From positions 17,219 through 81,218 of the forward strand of contig CACNRW010000007.1 of NCBI GenBank assembly GCA_902622875.1: DNA of 64,000 nucleotides. The letters are read 5' to 3'. This document shows positions 1 through 8,069 of this stretch, one piece after another (within the stretch, counting starts at the first letter, position 1; each line of letters opens with the position of its first letter). Origin of the DNA: an uncultured SAR116 cluster alpha proteobacterium. GTDB lineage: Bacteria; Pseudomonadota; Alphaproteobacteria; Puniceispirillales; Marisalimonadaceae. The notes under the pieces are model-generated. The model saw only the letters and a list, made by a program, of their open reading frames with translations, searched no databases and was not told where the DNA came from. The position numbers were made by a program, and so were the translations under genes.

Positions 1-57
1 GACCTCAGCAAATATATAAGGTGGCAACCTTTTTATTCTATCAAATTCATCACTCAT
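1..57 (-). CDS. Class I/II aminotransferase, N-terminal fragment
   Basis: An ATG at 57 on the minus strand opens a frame that stays open to the window edge, so only the first 19 codons are visible. They read MSDEFDRIKRLPPYIFAEV. The block RIKRLPPYIFAEV is the conserved beginning of PLP-dependent class I/II aminotransferases of the alanine/LL-diaminopimelate aminotransferase-like group common in Alphaproteobacteria, where the gene often precedes homoserine dehydrogenase. Substrate cannot be told from this fragment. The gene diverges from the plus-strand genes that start at 169, so 58-168 should hold promoters for both directions. Confidence 0.65.
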   Translation of the reverse strand, partial: MSDEFDRIKRLPPYIFAEV

Positions 58-168
58 TGTTGACCCTAGTTAAACTTAATGATTTAAAAATAATATCATT
101 TCAATATATTAATTTTTAGTTTAAGAAATTATAATATTAAGATCTATTATGTTTATTTTAAGGTATCA

Positions 169-567
169 ATGCGAATTTTAATTAAAAGTTTTTTTTTTAT
201 ACTTGGATTATCAGTTATAGGTTTGATGTTATGGTTTGGTATGCCTAATATTCAAAATGCTTTTAAAACTGTTGAAGTTATTTCAGTTACAATTTCTTTA
301 GATAACAAATGTTCTGTTCATAATGATAGCTTTGTTGTCACTGTACCAGGCACCGATATAATCGTCCCTTTTAAAAAAGGAGTGGCTAGATTGAGATTGA
401 AATCTGACAGAAAAGTACAACTCAAATCGAACCCTAAATACAATGCTGTACGTTATGTTGGAATTCACGTGCCAGTGTCAAAAAAAATGATCCTAGAAGC
501 TGATTGCGCCACTTCACCTAGATTGAAAGGTATTTTTGGTTCAATGAAAGACCAATTTAAAAATTAG
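169..567 (+). CDS. Small membrane-anchored protein of unknown function
   Basis: The 132-residue product is not recognised. Residues about 5-25 form one hydrophobic segment after a short basic N-terminus, so it is either a signal anchor or an uncleaved signal; the rest is hydrophilic and beta-rich with two cysteines (in NKCSVHN and EADCATS) that could form a periplasmic disulfide. The start at 169 has an AAGG box just upstream. It ends 17 bases before the amidase gene and is probably co-transcribed with it. A run of ten T residues (189-198) lies in codons 7-10, inside the hydrophobic segment. Periplasmic location is inferred, function unknown. Confidence 0.7.
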   Translation: MRILIKSFFFILGLSVIGLMLWFGMPNIQNAFKTVEVISVTISLDNKCSVHNDSFVVTVPGTDIIVPFKKGVARLRLKSDRKVQLKSNPKYNAVRYVGIHVPVSKKMILEADCATSPRLKGIFGSMKDQFKN

Positions 568-584
568 AATGGGGAAGATAAAAA

Positions 585-2006
585 ATGAATTTTTCAGAAA
601 ATACATTGCCTGAAGACCCTCTTAACAAAATTAATATTGAGGAATTGGGAAAAAATTTAAGAAGTGGCTTAATTACATGTAAAGAGTTAATTTCTATATA
701 TTGCGAACGCATAAGCTTATTAAACTCAAAGCTTCACTGTTATATTCATTTTGACAAAGAAAAGTCAAAGGTTTGGGCAAGTGCAATAGATAACTTGTTT
801 GCGAGTGGAGTAGATTTAGGACCTTTGATGGGTGTTCCTGTAGCAATCAAGGACATATGTTCTGTAAATGGAATGCCTACTACAAACGGGTCAAAAATAC
901 CTACTGACGATATTACTGGACCAGAAGGCACATTAGTAAAAAGATTGAAATCTTTAGGTTGTGTTATATTAGGTAAAACTCACACAGTTGAATTTGCTCT
1001 TGGAGCTACAGGAATCAATGAGATAAAAGGGACACCAATGAACCCGTGGGATTATGAAAAACATAGAATTCCAGGGGGTTCTAGTAGTGGTTCTGCCGTG
1101 GCCGTAGCTGCTGGACTTGCTCCATTTGCTATTGGTACGGATACTGGAGGATCTGTTAGAATACCAGCTTCTCTTAATGGACTCGTTGGGTTAAAAACAA
1201 CAAAAAATAGATGGCCTACAGATGGTATTTTTCCATTATCACCTACTTTAGATACACCAGGGCCAATTGGTAGATCAGTTAAAGACATAAAATTAATTTT
1301 TGATACATTTAATAATACAAAAAAATCGATATCTCCTTTAAAAATAGAAAGTATGAATTTAGGTAAATTACAAGAACCATTCACCAAAGACTTAGATCCT
1401 GAAGTATTAGAAGCATATGATAATTTTTGTAAAAAATTAATAAGTTTTGGAGCGCAAATTGAGGAAATAACTATACCAGAAGCAAGAGAGAAAGCTGTAC
1501 TATTTCCTAGAATCGTTGGTTCGGAAATTATAAGTGCATTTGGAAGAGATCGATTTTTAAATAATGTAGATAAAATGGATTCTGTAACAGGTCACAGAGC
1601 AAAATTAGGTTTAAATGTTTCATCAACAGAATATATTGAAGCCAAAAATAGACTTTTAGAATTAGAAATCATTTCTAAAAAGTATTTTGGTAAGTATGAT
1701 GCATTAATTTCTCCAACTACAATTATGCAAGCATTAAACGTCAATGAAACAATTGATATAGAAAAAATGCATGAAAGAAGTCTTTTGGCTTCTGCAAACA
1801 CACAACCAGTAAACATTTTTGGTGCTTGTGCAATAACATACCCAATTCAAAGTTTCTGTAATAACTATATTTCAGGGAAGACCTTGCCAATTGGTTTACA
1901 AATTATATGTAATAAAGGTGAAGACGAAAAAGCCATTGAAATAGCCTTGTCACTTGAGAAAACATTTGGCGAACCTAAGTTACCTAATATCGAAAAATTC
2001 TTGTAA
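585..2006 (+). CDS. Amidase (amidase signature family)
   Basis: The 473-residue protein belongs to the amidase signature family (GatA/AmiE-type fold), which hydrolyses amides through a Ser-cisSer-Lys triad. The triad is visible: Lys89 in VAIKD, Ser166 in the PGGSSSGS loop, and nucleophile Ser190 in TDTGGSVR. The spacing matches GatA and related enzymes. Length is normal for a free amidase. No gatB or gatC lies nearby, and the C-terminus lacks features tying it to the tRNA amidotransferase, so a stand-alone hydrolase of a small amide is more likely; the substrate is unknown. It has a strong GGGGAAG ribosome-binding site and follows the 132-aa gene by 17 bases. Confidence 0.9.
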   Translation: MNFSENTLPEDPLNKINIEELGKNLRSGLITCKELISIYCERISLLNSKLHCYIHFDKEKSKVWASAIDNLFASGVDLGPLMGVPVAIKDICSVNGMPTTNGSKIPTDDITGPEGTLVKRLKSLGCVILGKTHTVEFALGATGINEIKGTPMNPWDYEKHRIPGGSSSGSAVAVAAGLAPFAIGTDTGGSVRIPASLNGLVGLKTTKNRWPTDGIFPLSPTLDTPGPIGRSVKDIKLIFDTFNNTKKSISPLKIESMNLGKLQEPFTKDLDPEVLEAYDNFCKKLISFGAQIEEITIPEAREKAVLFPRIVGSEIISAFGRDRFLNNVDKMDSVTGHRAKLGLNVSSTEYIEAKNRLLELEIISKKYFGKYDALISPTTIMQALNVNETIDIEKMHERSLLASANTQPVNIFGACAITYPIQSFCNNYISGKTLPIGLQIICNKGEDEKAIEIALSLEKTFGEPKLPNIEKFL

Positions 2007-2025
2007 AATAGGTTACACTAAATTT

Positions 2026-2583
2026 TTAATAATCATCAAATTTTTTTATAAACTTAGATATATCTGAATAAAACAAAGAAATTTCTTCTTTTATTTTATT
2101 ATCAGACCAGTTCCACCATTGAATTCTTAACATTGCTTGTATCTGTTTTTTGGTAAATCTAAATTTAATTGTCTTTGCTGGAACACCACCAACCATTTCA
2201 TATGGATCAACATCTTTAGTTACAATCGACCCTGCAGCAACGATTGCACCATGACCAATATTTATACCAGACATAATCATAGACCTTGCTCCAACCCATA
2301 CATCGCTTCCTATTGAGACATCACCTTTTGAAATGACATCTTGATTTGGCCATGGGGATTTTTGTAGTAATAATGTTTTAAGAGGAAACGTACTTGGAAG
2401 ATTTGTAGGGTGATCTGAATTCAAAAAAATCTTAACTTCTGGACCAAAAGAACAAAATTTTCCAATTTTTAGTTTTGATGATATATCAAGCCCTATCAAA
2501 GAACTCCTGTCTAAACCATATGTGTAATCTCCGATACTTAAATAATTTTTATACTTGTCTGTCCAATGTTTTTTTTTAAACAT
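2026..2583 (-). CDS. CatB/Vat-like hexapeptide-repeat acetyltransferase
   Basis: The 185-residue protein has the left-handed beta-helix of xenobiotic/sugar O-acetyltransferases. Hexapeptide turns are seen around GDVSIGSDVWVGARSMI and INIGHGAIVAAGSIVTKDV, followed by the family hallmark VGGVPAKTI. The DHPTN segment near residue 65 supplies the conserved active-site His. Such enzymes use acetyl-CoA to acetylate a hydroxyl or amino group. It overlaps the upstream reductase gene by 8 bases and is the last gene of the CDP-sugar cassette, so O-acetylation of the cassette sugar is a reasonable inference rather than antibiotic resistance. It is tail-to-tail with the amidase, with 19 bases between. 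Confidence 0.85.
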   Translation of the reverse strand: MFKKKHWTDKYKNYLSIGDYTYGLDRSSLIGLDISSKLKIGKFCSFGPEVKIFLNSDHPTNLPSTFPLKTLLLQKSPWPNQDVISKGDVSIGSDVWVGARSMIMSGINIGHGAIVAAGSIVTKDVDPYEMVGGVPAKTIKFRFTKKQIQAMLRIQWWNWSDNKIKEEISLFYSDISKFIKKFDDY

Positions 2584-3454
2584 AGTGTTTCTCTAAAATA
2601 GTTTCTAAAATATCATCAACATTATACTTAGTTTTAAGTTTTAGATTGTTAATAAGTTTTGAATTGTTAGAAACAATATACTTATTCGTTCCAGCGTAAT
2701 CAAAATTTTTATCAATAATTATTTCGCCCGAACCATATAACTTAACTAATTTTTTAGCTAATTGAATTGGGGAACTTTCAAAAGAAGTACCTATATTTAA
2801 AATACCACTATAGTCAATTTTTATTAAATTTTTAATGATTTTAGTTACATCTCTTACATCAATTATATCAATTATATCATTAGGTCTTTTTAAAATAATT
2901 GGTTTTTTATTTATTAATTTATTAACCATGTATGATATGAGTTTTTCATTTTTCTCATTTATACCACTTACAAAGTAATTTCGTAAAATAATCCATTTTT
3001 TTTCATGATAATTTTTTGACAAATATGATGAAACTTTGTGTTTTTGAATACCATAGTTTGAAATCGGCTTACAAATAGTTAATTCATTTGGTTTGTTTTT
3101 ATTTTCAAAAGAACCATATTCTTCACAAGTACTCATAAAAATAAATTTGGATCCACCTAGAGAATAAAATTCGTCAATAAACTCAATTGTTCTCTTAGAC
3201 CATTTTTGGTTGTTTTGGCTATTATAAAACAATCCTGGGGTGGTTTCCCAAGCTAAATGAATAATAATATTTGGTTTAATTTCGTTTAGAGATTTACTGA
3301 CAAATTGACAATCAAAGAAATTTCCTCTTAGGTTTAATTTAGAGGGTATATTTGACCTTGATATAGTATAAATTTTAAAATTTAAAGTTTTTAATTCTGA
3401 TAATAAAACGTTCCCAATAAAGCCGTTGGACCCAGTTATGAGAATTTTTTTCAT
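2576..3454 (-). CDS. NAD(P)-dependent nucleotide-sugar reductase/epimerase (extended SDR)
   Basis: The 292-residue protein is an extended short-chain dehydrogenase. It has the nucleotide-binding loop GSNGFIG (residues 8-14), a STCEEYG segment in the position of the catalytic Ser/Thr, and the Tyr134-x3-Lys138 pair (YGIQK). It most resembles the 4-ketoreductases that close CDP- and dTDP-deoxysugar pathways, such as the abequose synthase-type RfbJ. Its start shares an ATGA with the stop of the epimerase gene upstream, so translation is probably coupled. The expected reaction is reduction of the 4-keto group of the C-methylated sugar; stereochemistry cannot be predicted. Confidence 0.85.
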   Translation of the reverse strand: MKKILITGSNGFIGNVLLSELKTLNFKIYTISRSNIPSKLNLRGNFFDCQFVSKSLNEIKPNIIIHLAWETTPGLFYNSQNNQKWSKRTIEFIDEFYSLGGSKFIFMSTCEEYGSFENKNKPNELTICKPISNYGIQKHKVSSYLSKNYHEKKWIILRNYFVSGINEKNEKLISYMVNKLINKKPIILKRPNDIIDIIDVRDVTKIIKNLIKIDYSGILNIGTSFESSPIQLAKKLVKLYGSGEIIIDKNFDYAGTNKYIVSNNSKLINNLKLKTKYNVDDILETILEKHYV

Positions 3455-3984
3455 AAGTCATTTAACCAAGGTAGGTTTTGATCTTTAATAGATATTTTAA
3501 GAGGTAAATGAGGCCATTTTATATTCAAATTGGGGTCTTGCCAAAAAATTCCTAGATTATTTTTTTCATTATAATATTCATCCATTAGATAAATTATATG
3601 AGTATTTGTAGTTAAAGTTAAATATCCATGTGCAAAGCCTTTTGGAATATATAAGAAGTTATGTCTTTTTTCACTTAATTCAATAGCGAACCACCTACCG
3701 TAATTTTTTGAATTTTCTCTAATGTCTACCACAACATCCCAAATAGAACCTTTCAAACAAGAAACAATCTTCTGTTCTTGGTTTGGATGACGTTGAAAGT
3801 GTATTCCCCTTAATGTAAATTTATTTTTGTTGGTAGCAAAACTAATTTGCTTTGGGTTAAATTTTATCCCTAAACTATTTAGTGTTTTTTTACAAAAAAA
3901 TCTTGTAAATGAGCCTCTATCATCCAGCTTTGGATCTAGTTCAAAGTGAAATAATTCTTTAAAAAGTGTCTTATTAATTTTCAT
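3451..3984 (-). CDS. dTDP-4-dehydrorhamnose 3,5-epimerase-like protein (RmlC/RfbC family)
   Basis: The 177-residue cupin has the full RmlC signature: LRGIHFQ with His62, Lys72 in NQEQKIVS, the DVVVDIR strand, PKGFAHGY, and Tyr132. These residues sit where RmlC enzymes keep their catalytic His, Lys and Tyr, so it should be active on a 4-keto-6-deoxy sugar nucleotide. No dTDP-glucose genes (rmlA, rmlB) are nearby; the flanking genes make a CDP-sugar. The likely substrate is therefore a CDP-linked keto sugar, possibly already methylated at C3, with epimerisation at C5 or at C3 and C5. A GAGGT ribosome-binding site precedes the start. Confidence 0.88.
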   Translation of the reverse strand: MKINKTLFKELFHFELDPKLDDRGSFTRFFCKKTLNSLGIKFNPKQISFATNKNKFTLRGIHFQRHPNQEQKIVSCLKGSIWDVVVDIRENSKNYGRWFAIELSEKRHNFLYIPKGFAHGYLTLTTNTHIIYLMDEYYNEKNNLGIFWQDPNLNIKWPHLPLKISIKDQNLPWLNDL

Positions 3985-3996
3985 TGATAATTACCT

Positions 3997-5196
3997 CTAT
4001 TCAAAGGATATTAACTTTCCACCCCAGTTTGAAATAAATGATAAATCTTTTTTAATTTCTTTTTTTAGATTCCAAGGCAAGATTATAATATAATCTGGTT
4101 TGATCTCATTAATATGTTTTGGATCTAAAATTTCAATGTTCAATCCTGGAATGTAGCATCCCTGTTTCATTTCATTTTTATCAAAAACTCCTAAAATCTT
4201 TTTACAATTATCACCACAAAAATTTAAAAATGATATTCCTTTAGCGGCGGCTCCATACGCATAAATTTTTAAATTTTTATTTATTTCTTCGTTAAGAAAA
4301 TTGTTAAATCTATCTTTCCTTTTGAAACATTCTCTTGAGAACAATTTTAAAGTTTCAGAATCAAAAATTTTAGATTTTAGTTCTTTTGATCTTTCTAAAT
4401 GAACATTCTTTTGAATTTTTATGTCGTTTGATTTTTTTGCAAGCCATAATCTTATACTTCCCCCATGAGTATCTAATTTTTCTACCCTAAAAACTTTTAG
4501 ATTAAGTTTGTTTATCAAATTTTCAATGGTATTCAAGCTTAAGTAAGTAAAATGTTCATGATAGATTGTGTCAAATTGAAAGTCTTGGATGAGGTTTACA
4601 ACTGATGGAAATTCAATACTTATGAATGTTTCTTTAGCACTTACTATATCTAATGCTCTAAGAAAATTTTTTATATCAGGGACATGAGCCAAAACATTAT
4701 TAGCTATTATCAATTTTGGCTTTCCATATTTGTTTTTTAAGTAAGTAGCATTATCCTCATTAAAAAAAATTGCTTCGGTTGGAATATTATTTTTTCTAGC
4801 AATATCTGCGACGTTTTCTGCAGGCTCCAAACCTAGTATTTTAAACTTATTTTTATCAAAATTTTTTAATAAATATCCATCATTTGAAGCAATTTCCATA
4901 ATAAAGTTGTTTTGAGAGAAATCTATGTCATTTTTAACCTTATTAGCAAAATTTTTTGCATGCGCAAGCCATGAAGAAGAATAACTCGAGTGATAAACAT
5001 AGTCTGAAAAAATGCTTTGAGGGTTTATACGAACACTTAACTGAAATAATTTACAGTCCTCACATAACAAAACTTCTAAGGGAAACAAATTGCACTTATT
5101 ATCTTTACTTTTTTTTAAATCATTTGCTATTGGCATATGACCCATGTCAATTAAGCTTAAATTAATTTTCTTCCTGCAAACTTGACAACTACTCAT
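3997..5196 (-). CDS. SAM-dependent NDP-hexose C-methyltransferase (TylCIII-type)
   Basis: The 399-residue protein has the three-part layout of sugar C3-methyltransferases. An N-terminal zinc ribbon uses Cys4, Cys7, Cys45 and Cys48. A Rossmann SAM-binding domain has the loop MEIASNDGYLL near residue 100. A C-terminal domain contains a second Rossmann-like core (YAYGAAAKG). The IYHEHFTYLS segment and the THGGSIRLW segment match those around the active-site His of TcaB9/TylCIII enzymes. It should transfer a methyl group to the carbon next to the 4-keto group made by the dehydratase encoded just upstream. Spacing to neighbours is 1 and 12 bases. Confidence 0.87.
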   Translation of the reverse strand: MSSCQVCRKKINLSLIDMGHMPIANDLKKSKDNKCNLFPLEVLLCEDCKLFQLSVRINPQSIFSDYVYHSSYSSSWLAHAKNFANKVKNDIDFSQNNFIMEIASNDGYLLKNFDKNKFKILGLEPAENVADIARKNNIPTEAIFFNEDNATYLKNKYGKPKLIIANNVLAHVPDIKNFLRALDIVSAKETFISIEFPSVVNLIQDFQFDTIYHEHFTYLSLNTIENLINKLNLKVFRVEKLDTHGGSIRLWLAKKSNDIKIQKNVHLERSKELKSKIFDSETLKLFSRECFKRKDRFNNFLNEEINKNLKIYAYGAAAKGISFLNFCGDNCKKILGVFDKNEMKQGCYIPGLNIEILDPKHINEIKPDYIIILPWNLKKEIKKDLSFISNWGGKLISFE

Positions 5197-5197
5197 T

Positions 5198-6259
5198 TTA
5201 AATTCCTAAAAATTTTCCAACTATACTCTTGTTTAATTCAAAAAGGTTATCTTTGTTAAGATGAGCTTTATACCAGTTAAAAGTATTATCCAGAGTTTTG
5301 ACTAAATCTCTATCGCTTGTCCAATTAATATAATTTTCAATTTTCTTATTGCTAATTTGTAGTCTTGTTTCTTCAAAAATAATATTTTTATCGGTGGAGA
5401 CATAATAATTAAATTTATCTTTCCAATATTTTTTTGAGAAATCTAGAATTTTTTGAGTGGGATAAGATTTTTCTGGAGCAAAATTAAAACTGTCAAAGCC
5501 AATATTATCTTTATAAAAAGTAGCTGTTAACATTAAATAACCAAAAATTAATTCAATTACATGCTGCCACGGCCTAGTATTATTTGGAAATCTTACTTCC
5601 ATTTTATTTCGAAAAATTATTGAATTTACTATGTCAACTATTAGTCTGTCTTTTCCCCAATCTCCTCCGCCTAGCACATTACCAGCCCTAGCAGTAATCA
5701 TCTTAGTTCCAATCTGTTTAAAGTAACTTTCGTAAAATGTTTTCACAATCATCTCTTGCATTGCTTTTGATGTTCCATAAGGTTCAACCCCACCTAACCT
5801 ATCCGTCTCAACAAATTTATTATAACCTCCACGATGTTCATAGACTTTGTCACTAGTAACAGTAAAAATAAGTTTTGTAGATTTGAGGTCTTTGATTGAA
5901 TGTAAAAAATTCGTTAGTCCCATTACATTCGTATTTATTGTTTTTACAGGGTTTTTATAAGCTTCACGTACTAAAGGTTCTGCAGCTAAATAAAAAACTA
6001 AATCAGGTTTGAAATCTGAAACCTCTTTTTTGTAGGATACAACGTTGTTAATATCTGTGATAATTTCATTATTAACCAATGATGAATCAAAACCTGACTT
6101 TATTGATATATTTTTTCTAGTATCAGAAATCCCTAAAATTTCTGCCCCCATCATTTTCAAAAAGAGGGTTAACCATCCCCCTTTAAAGCCAGTATGACCT
6201 GTAATTAAAACTTTTTTATTAAAATAAAAATTAATTACTTCTTCTTTTAATTTTGTCAA
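5198..6259 (-). CDS. rfbG: CDP-glucose 4,6-dehydratase
   Basis: The 353-residue extended SDR converts CDP-glucose to CDP-4-keto-6-deoxyglucose. It shows the CDP-glucose dehydratase hallmark GHTGFKGGWL (residues 21-30), TSDKVYE at the catalytic Asp-Lys position, and Tyr161-x3-Lys165 in PYGTSK. NVLGGGDWGKDRL and RPWQHV are also typical of this enzyme and separate it from dTDP-glucose 4,6-dehydratases. The gene follows rfbF by one base, the usual pairing. The product feeds the methyltransferase, epimerase and reductase encoded next. No rfbH (PLP/2Fe-2S 3-dehydrase) is present, so a 3,6-dideoxy sugar is unlikely. Confidence 0.95.
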   Translation of the reverse strand: MTKLKEEVINFYFNKKVLITGHTGFKGGWLTLFLKMMGAEILGISDTRKNISIKSGFDSSLVNNEIITDINNVVSYKKEVSDFKPDLVFYLAAEPLVREAYKNPVKTINTNVMGLTNFLHSIKDLKSTKLIFTVTSDKVYEHRGGYNKFVETDRLGGVEPYGTSKAMQEMIVKTFYESYFKQIGTKMITARAGNVLGGGDWGKDRLIVDIVNSIIFRNKMEVRFPNNTRPWQHVIELIFGYLMLTATFYKDNIGFDSFNFAPEKSYPTQKILDFSKKYWKDKFNYYVSTDKNIIFEETRLQISNKKIENYINWTSDRDLVKTLDNTFNWYKAHLNKDNLFELNKSIVGKFLGI

Positions 6260-6260
6260 T

Positions 6261-7037
6261 TTAGACCCAAACTTTCCATGGTGCTGAATTAGTTTTCCAC
6301 AATTTTTCTAATTCGTCTCTTTCTCTTAGAGTATCCATGGGTTGCCAGAAACCATTATGTAGAAACGCGGACAATTCTCTTGAAGAGGACAAATTTACAA
6401 GTGGTAAGCTTTCCCAAGGTTGGTTTTTATTGTTTATGTATTTTAAAGCTTGCTTTTCACAAACAAAAAATCCTCCATTAATTCTTCCTACGTCTCCAAT
6501 ATTTTTTTCGCTGAATTTTGTTACTAAATTATTCTCAATAACCAATGATCCAAACCTTGGAGGAGGATAAACAGCAGTCATGGTAACAAGTTTTTTTGAT
6601 TTTTTATGGAAATCAAGAAGTTTTGATAAATTTATATCAGCTAACCCATCTCCATAGGTCATAAAAAATGGAGTATTATTATCTAAAAATTCTTTAATTT
6701 TTAACAAACGTCCTCCAGTCATAGTTTCTTGACCAGTGTCAATAATCGAGATTTCCCAATTAAGTCTTTCTTTTTTATTGATATATTCAATTGAGTTTTT
6801 GTTTAAATTAATTTTTACATCTGAAACATTATTTGAATAATTTATGAAATAATCTTTAATTTGATAGCCTAAGTACCCAGCACATATTATAAATTCTTTT
6901 ACACCATAATGACTATATAGTTTCATTATATGCCAAATTATTGGTCTATTACCTATTTCCACCATAGGTTTTGGTTTAATTGAGCTTAACTGTCCAAGCC
7001 TTGTACCGCGACCACCTGCTAATATAACAGCTTTCAT
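6261..7037 (-). CDS. rfbF: Glucose-1-phosphate cytidylyltransferase
   Basis: The 258-residue nucleotidyltransferase makes CDP-glucose from CTP and glucose 1-phosphate, the first step of CDP-deoxysugar synthesis. The N-terminus has the pyrophosphorylase signature LAGGRGTRL (residues 6-14) and KPKPMVEIG with the sugar-phosphate-binding Lys. FIICAGYLGYQIKDYF and FMTYGDGLADI are characteristic of RfbF rather than RmlA or GalU. Length matches the family. It sits one base from rfbG and one base from the upstream glycosyltransferase gene, in a compact operon transcribed leftward from about 7914. Confidence 0.95.
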   Translation of the reverse strand: MKAVILAGGRGTRLGQLSSIKPKPMVEIGNRPIIWHIMKLYSHYGVKEFIICAGYLGYQIKDYFINYSNNVSDVKINLNKNSIEYINKKERLNWEISIIDTGQETMTGGRLLKIKEFLDNNTPFFMTYGDGLADINLSKLLDFHKKSKKLVTMTAVYPPPRFGSLVIENNLVTKFSEKNIGDVGRINGGFFVCEKQALKYINNKNQPWESLPLVNLSSSRELSAFLHNGFWQPMDTLRERDELEKLWKTNSAPWKVWV

Positions 7038-7038
7038 T

Positions 7039-7914
7039 TTAATGAATTCCTATTAGAAAGGAAACAGCACCACTTAAAGAGGCAATATCCTTAGTAATTT
7101 TACTCAATCTTAATATTATCAAATGTCCGAGCATTTTAAATAAAAATTTAAAAAGTATTTTTATAGCCATTAATTTAGAATTCAAAACCCCAAAATATTT
7201 TTTTTCAATATAGCATCTAGAGTAATTTAAATGAAAATTTTTTTCCCATTGATTTTTAAAGTTATCTGGTCCTACAGAGCCACCTCCTACATGACTGATA
7301 ACAACGTCATGAACAAGAACATTTTCAAAACCAGCATTTTTAGATCGAATACACAGATCATCATCCTCATAATAAAGAAAGAAACTTTCATCGAAAAACC
7401 CTATTTTGTCTAAGTTAGTCTTATTTATTAACATTATGGCTCCTGATAAATGCTCTACACTACAATCTCCACAAAAATTATCAGTATTAAGGCTAGTGTT
7501 TTTGTCTTTTGTAAAAAAAAAGCTTCGGGAAGGGATATGCTCAACTCCTTTTTCATTAACATGCATTGGAGATAAAATAGTTGCATTTGAGTATTTTTTT
7601 GCTGCTTTATATAATTTTTTGATTTGAGTGTCATTTAAAATTGTATCTGGATTGACTAATAGAACATATTTAGTTTCAATGTGCCTTAAACCAACATTTG
7701 CCCCTGAACCAAAACCTAAACCTATTTTATTAAAAAAAAGAGTTTTATAAGGTCTATTATCCTTTTTTAAAATTAATTTGGTGCTGTCTCTTGAGTTATT
7801 ATCAACTACTATCAATTTGAATTTTTTGTTTATATTATTCAAAAAGCAGTCAATTACATTCTCAGAATTATGCGTGACAGTTAAAATAGTAATATCTTTG
7901 TATACATACTTCAT
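7039..7914 (-). CDS. Family 2 glycosyltransferase
   Basis: The 291-residue GT-A enzyme resembles rhamnosyltransferase-like family 2 proteins. It has the N-terminal TVTHNSENVI strand, VVDNNSRDST nucleotide-binding segment, a VNPDT motif standing for the DxD metal site, HLSGAIMLI, and the FFLYYEDDDLC acidic motif that carries the catalytic base. Two hydrophobic stretches at the C-terminus (about residues 243-290) suggest membrane attachment. As first gene of the cassette it probably adds the CDP-activated sugar made by the following genes, or builds the acceptor chain, on lipopolysaccharide or another surface glycan at the cytoplasmic face. The acceptor is unknown. Confidence 0.88.
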   Translation of the reverse strand: MKYVYKDITILTVTHNSENVIDCFLNNINKKFKLIVVDNNSRDSTKLILKKDNRPYKTLFFNKIGLGFGSGANVGLRHIETKYVLLVNPDTILNDTQIKKLYKAAKKYSNATILSPMHVNEKGVEHIPSRSFFFTKDKNTSLNTDNFCGDCSVEHLSGAIMLINKTNLDKIGFFDESFFLYYEDDDLCIRSKNAGFENVLVHDVVISHVGGGSVGPDNFKNQWEKNFHLNYSRCYIEKKYFGVLNSKLMAIKILFKFLFKMLGHLIILRLSKITKDIASLSGAVSFLIGIH

Positions 7915-7968
7915 AATTGTCTAACATTTATATTTAATAAAATTTAATAAAATTATTTATTTCTTGAA

Positions 7969-8000
7969 ATTATATTTGTAAATCCCACATTATATTTGTA
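7969..8000. repeat. Two 12-bp direct repeats in a divergent promoter region
   Basis: The sequence ATTATATTTGTA occurs exactly at 7969-7980 and again at 7989-8000, a 20-bp period close to two helical turns. The pair lies in the 155-bp gap between the leftward sugar operon (start 7914) and the rightward ABC exporter operon (start 8070). A tandem operator is possible, but low complexity in an AT-rich region could also produce this. Confidence 0.35.
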
Positions 8001-8069
8001 TTACAAAATTGTCCATTTAAAGGTTTGGTTGTTTTAAAATGTTAAGAATTAATTTTTGGAGACATTATC

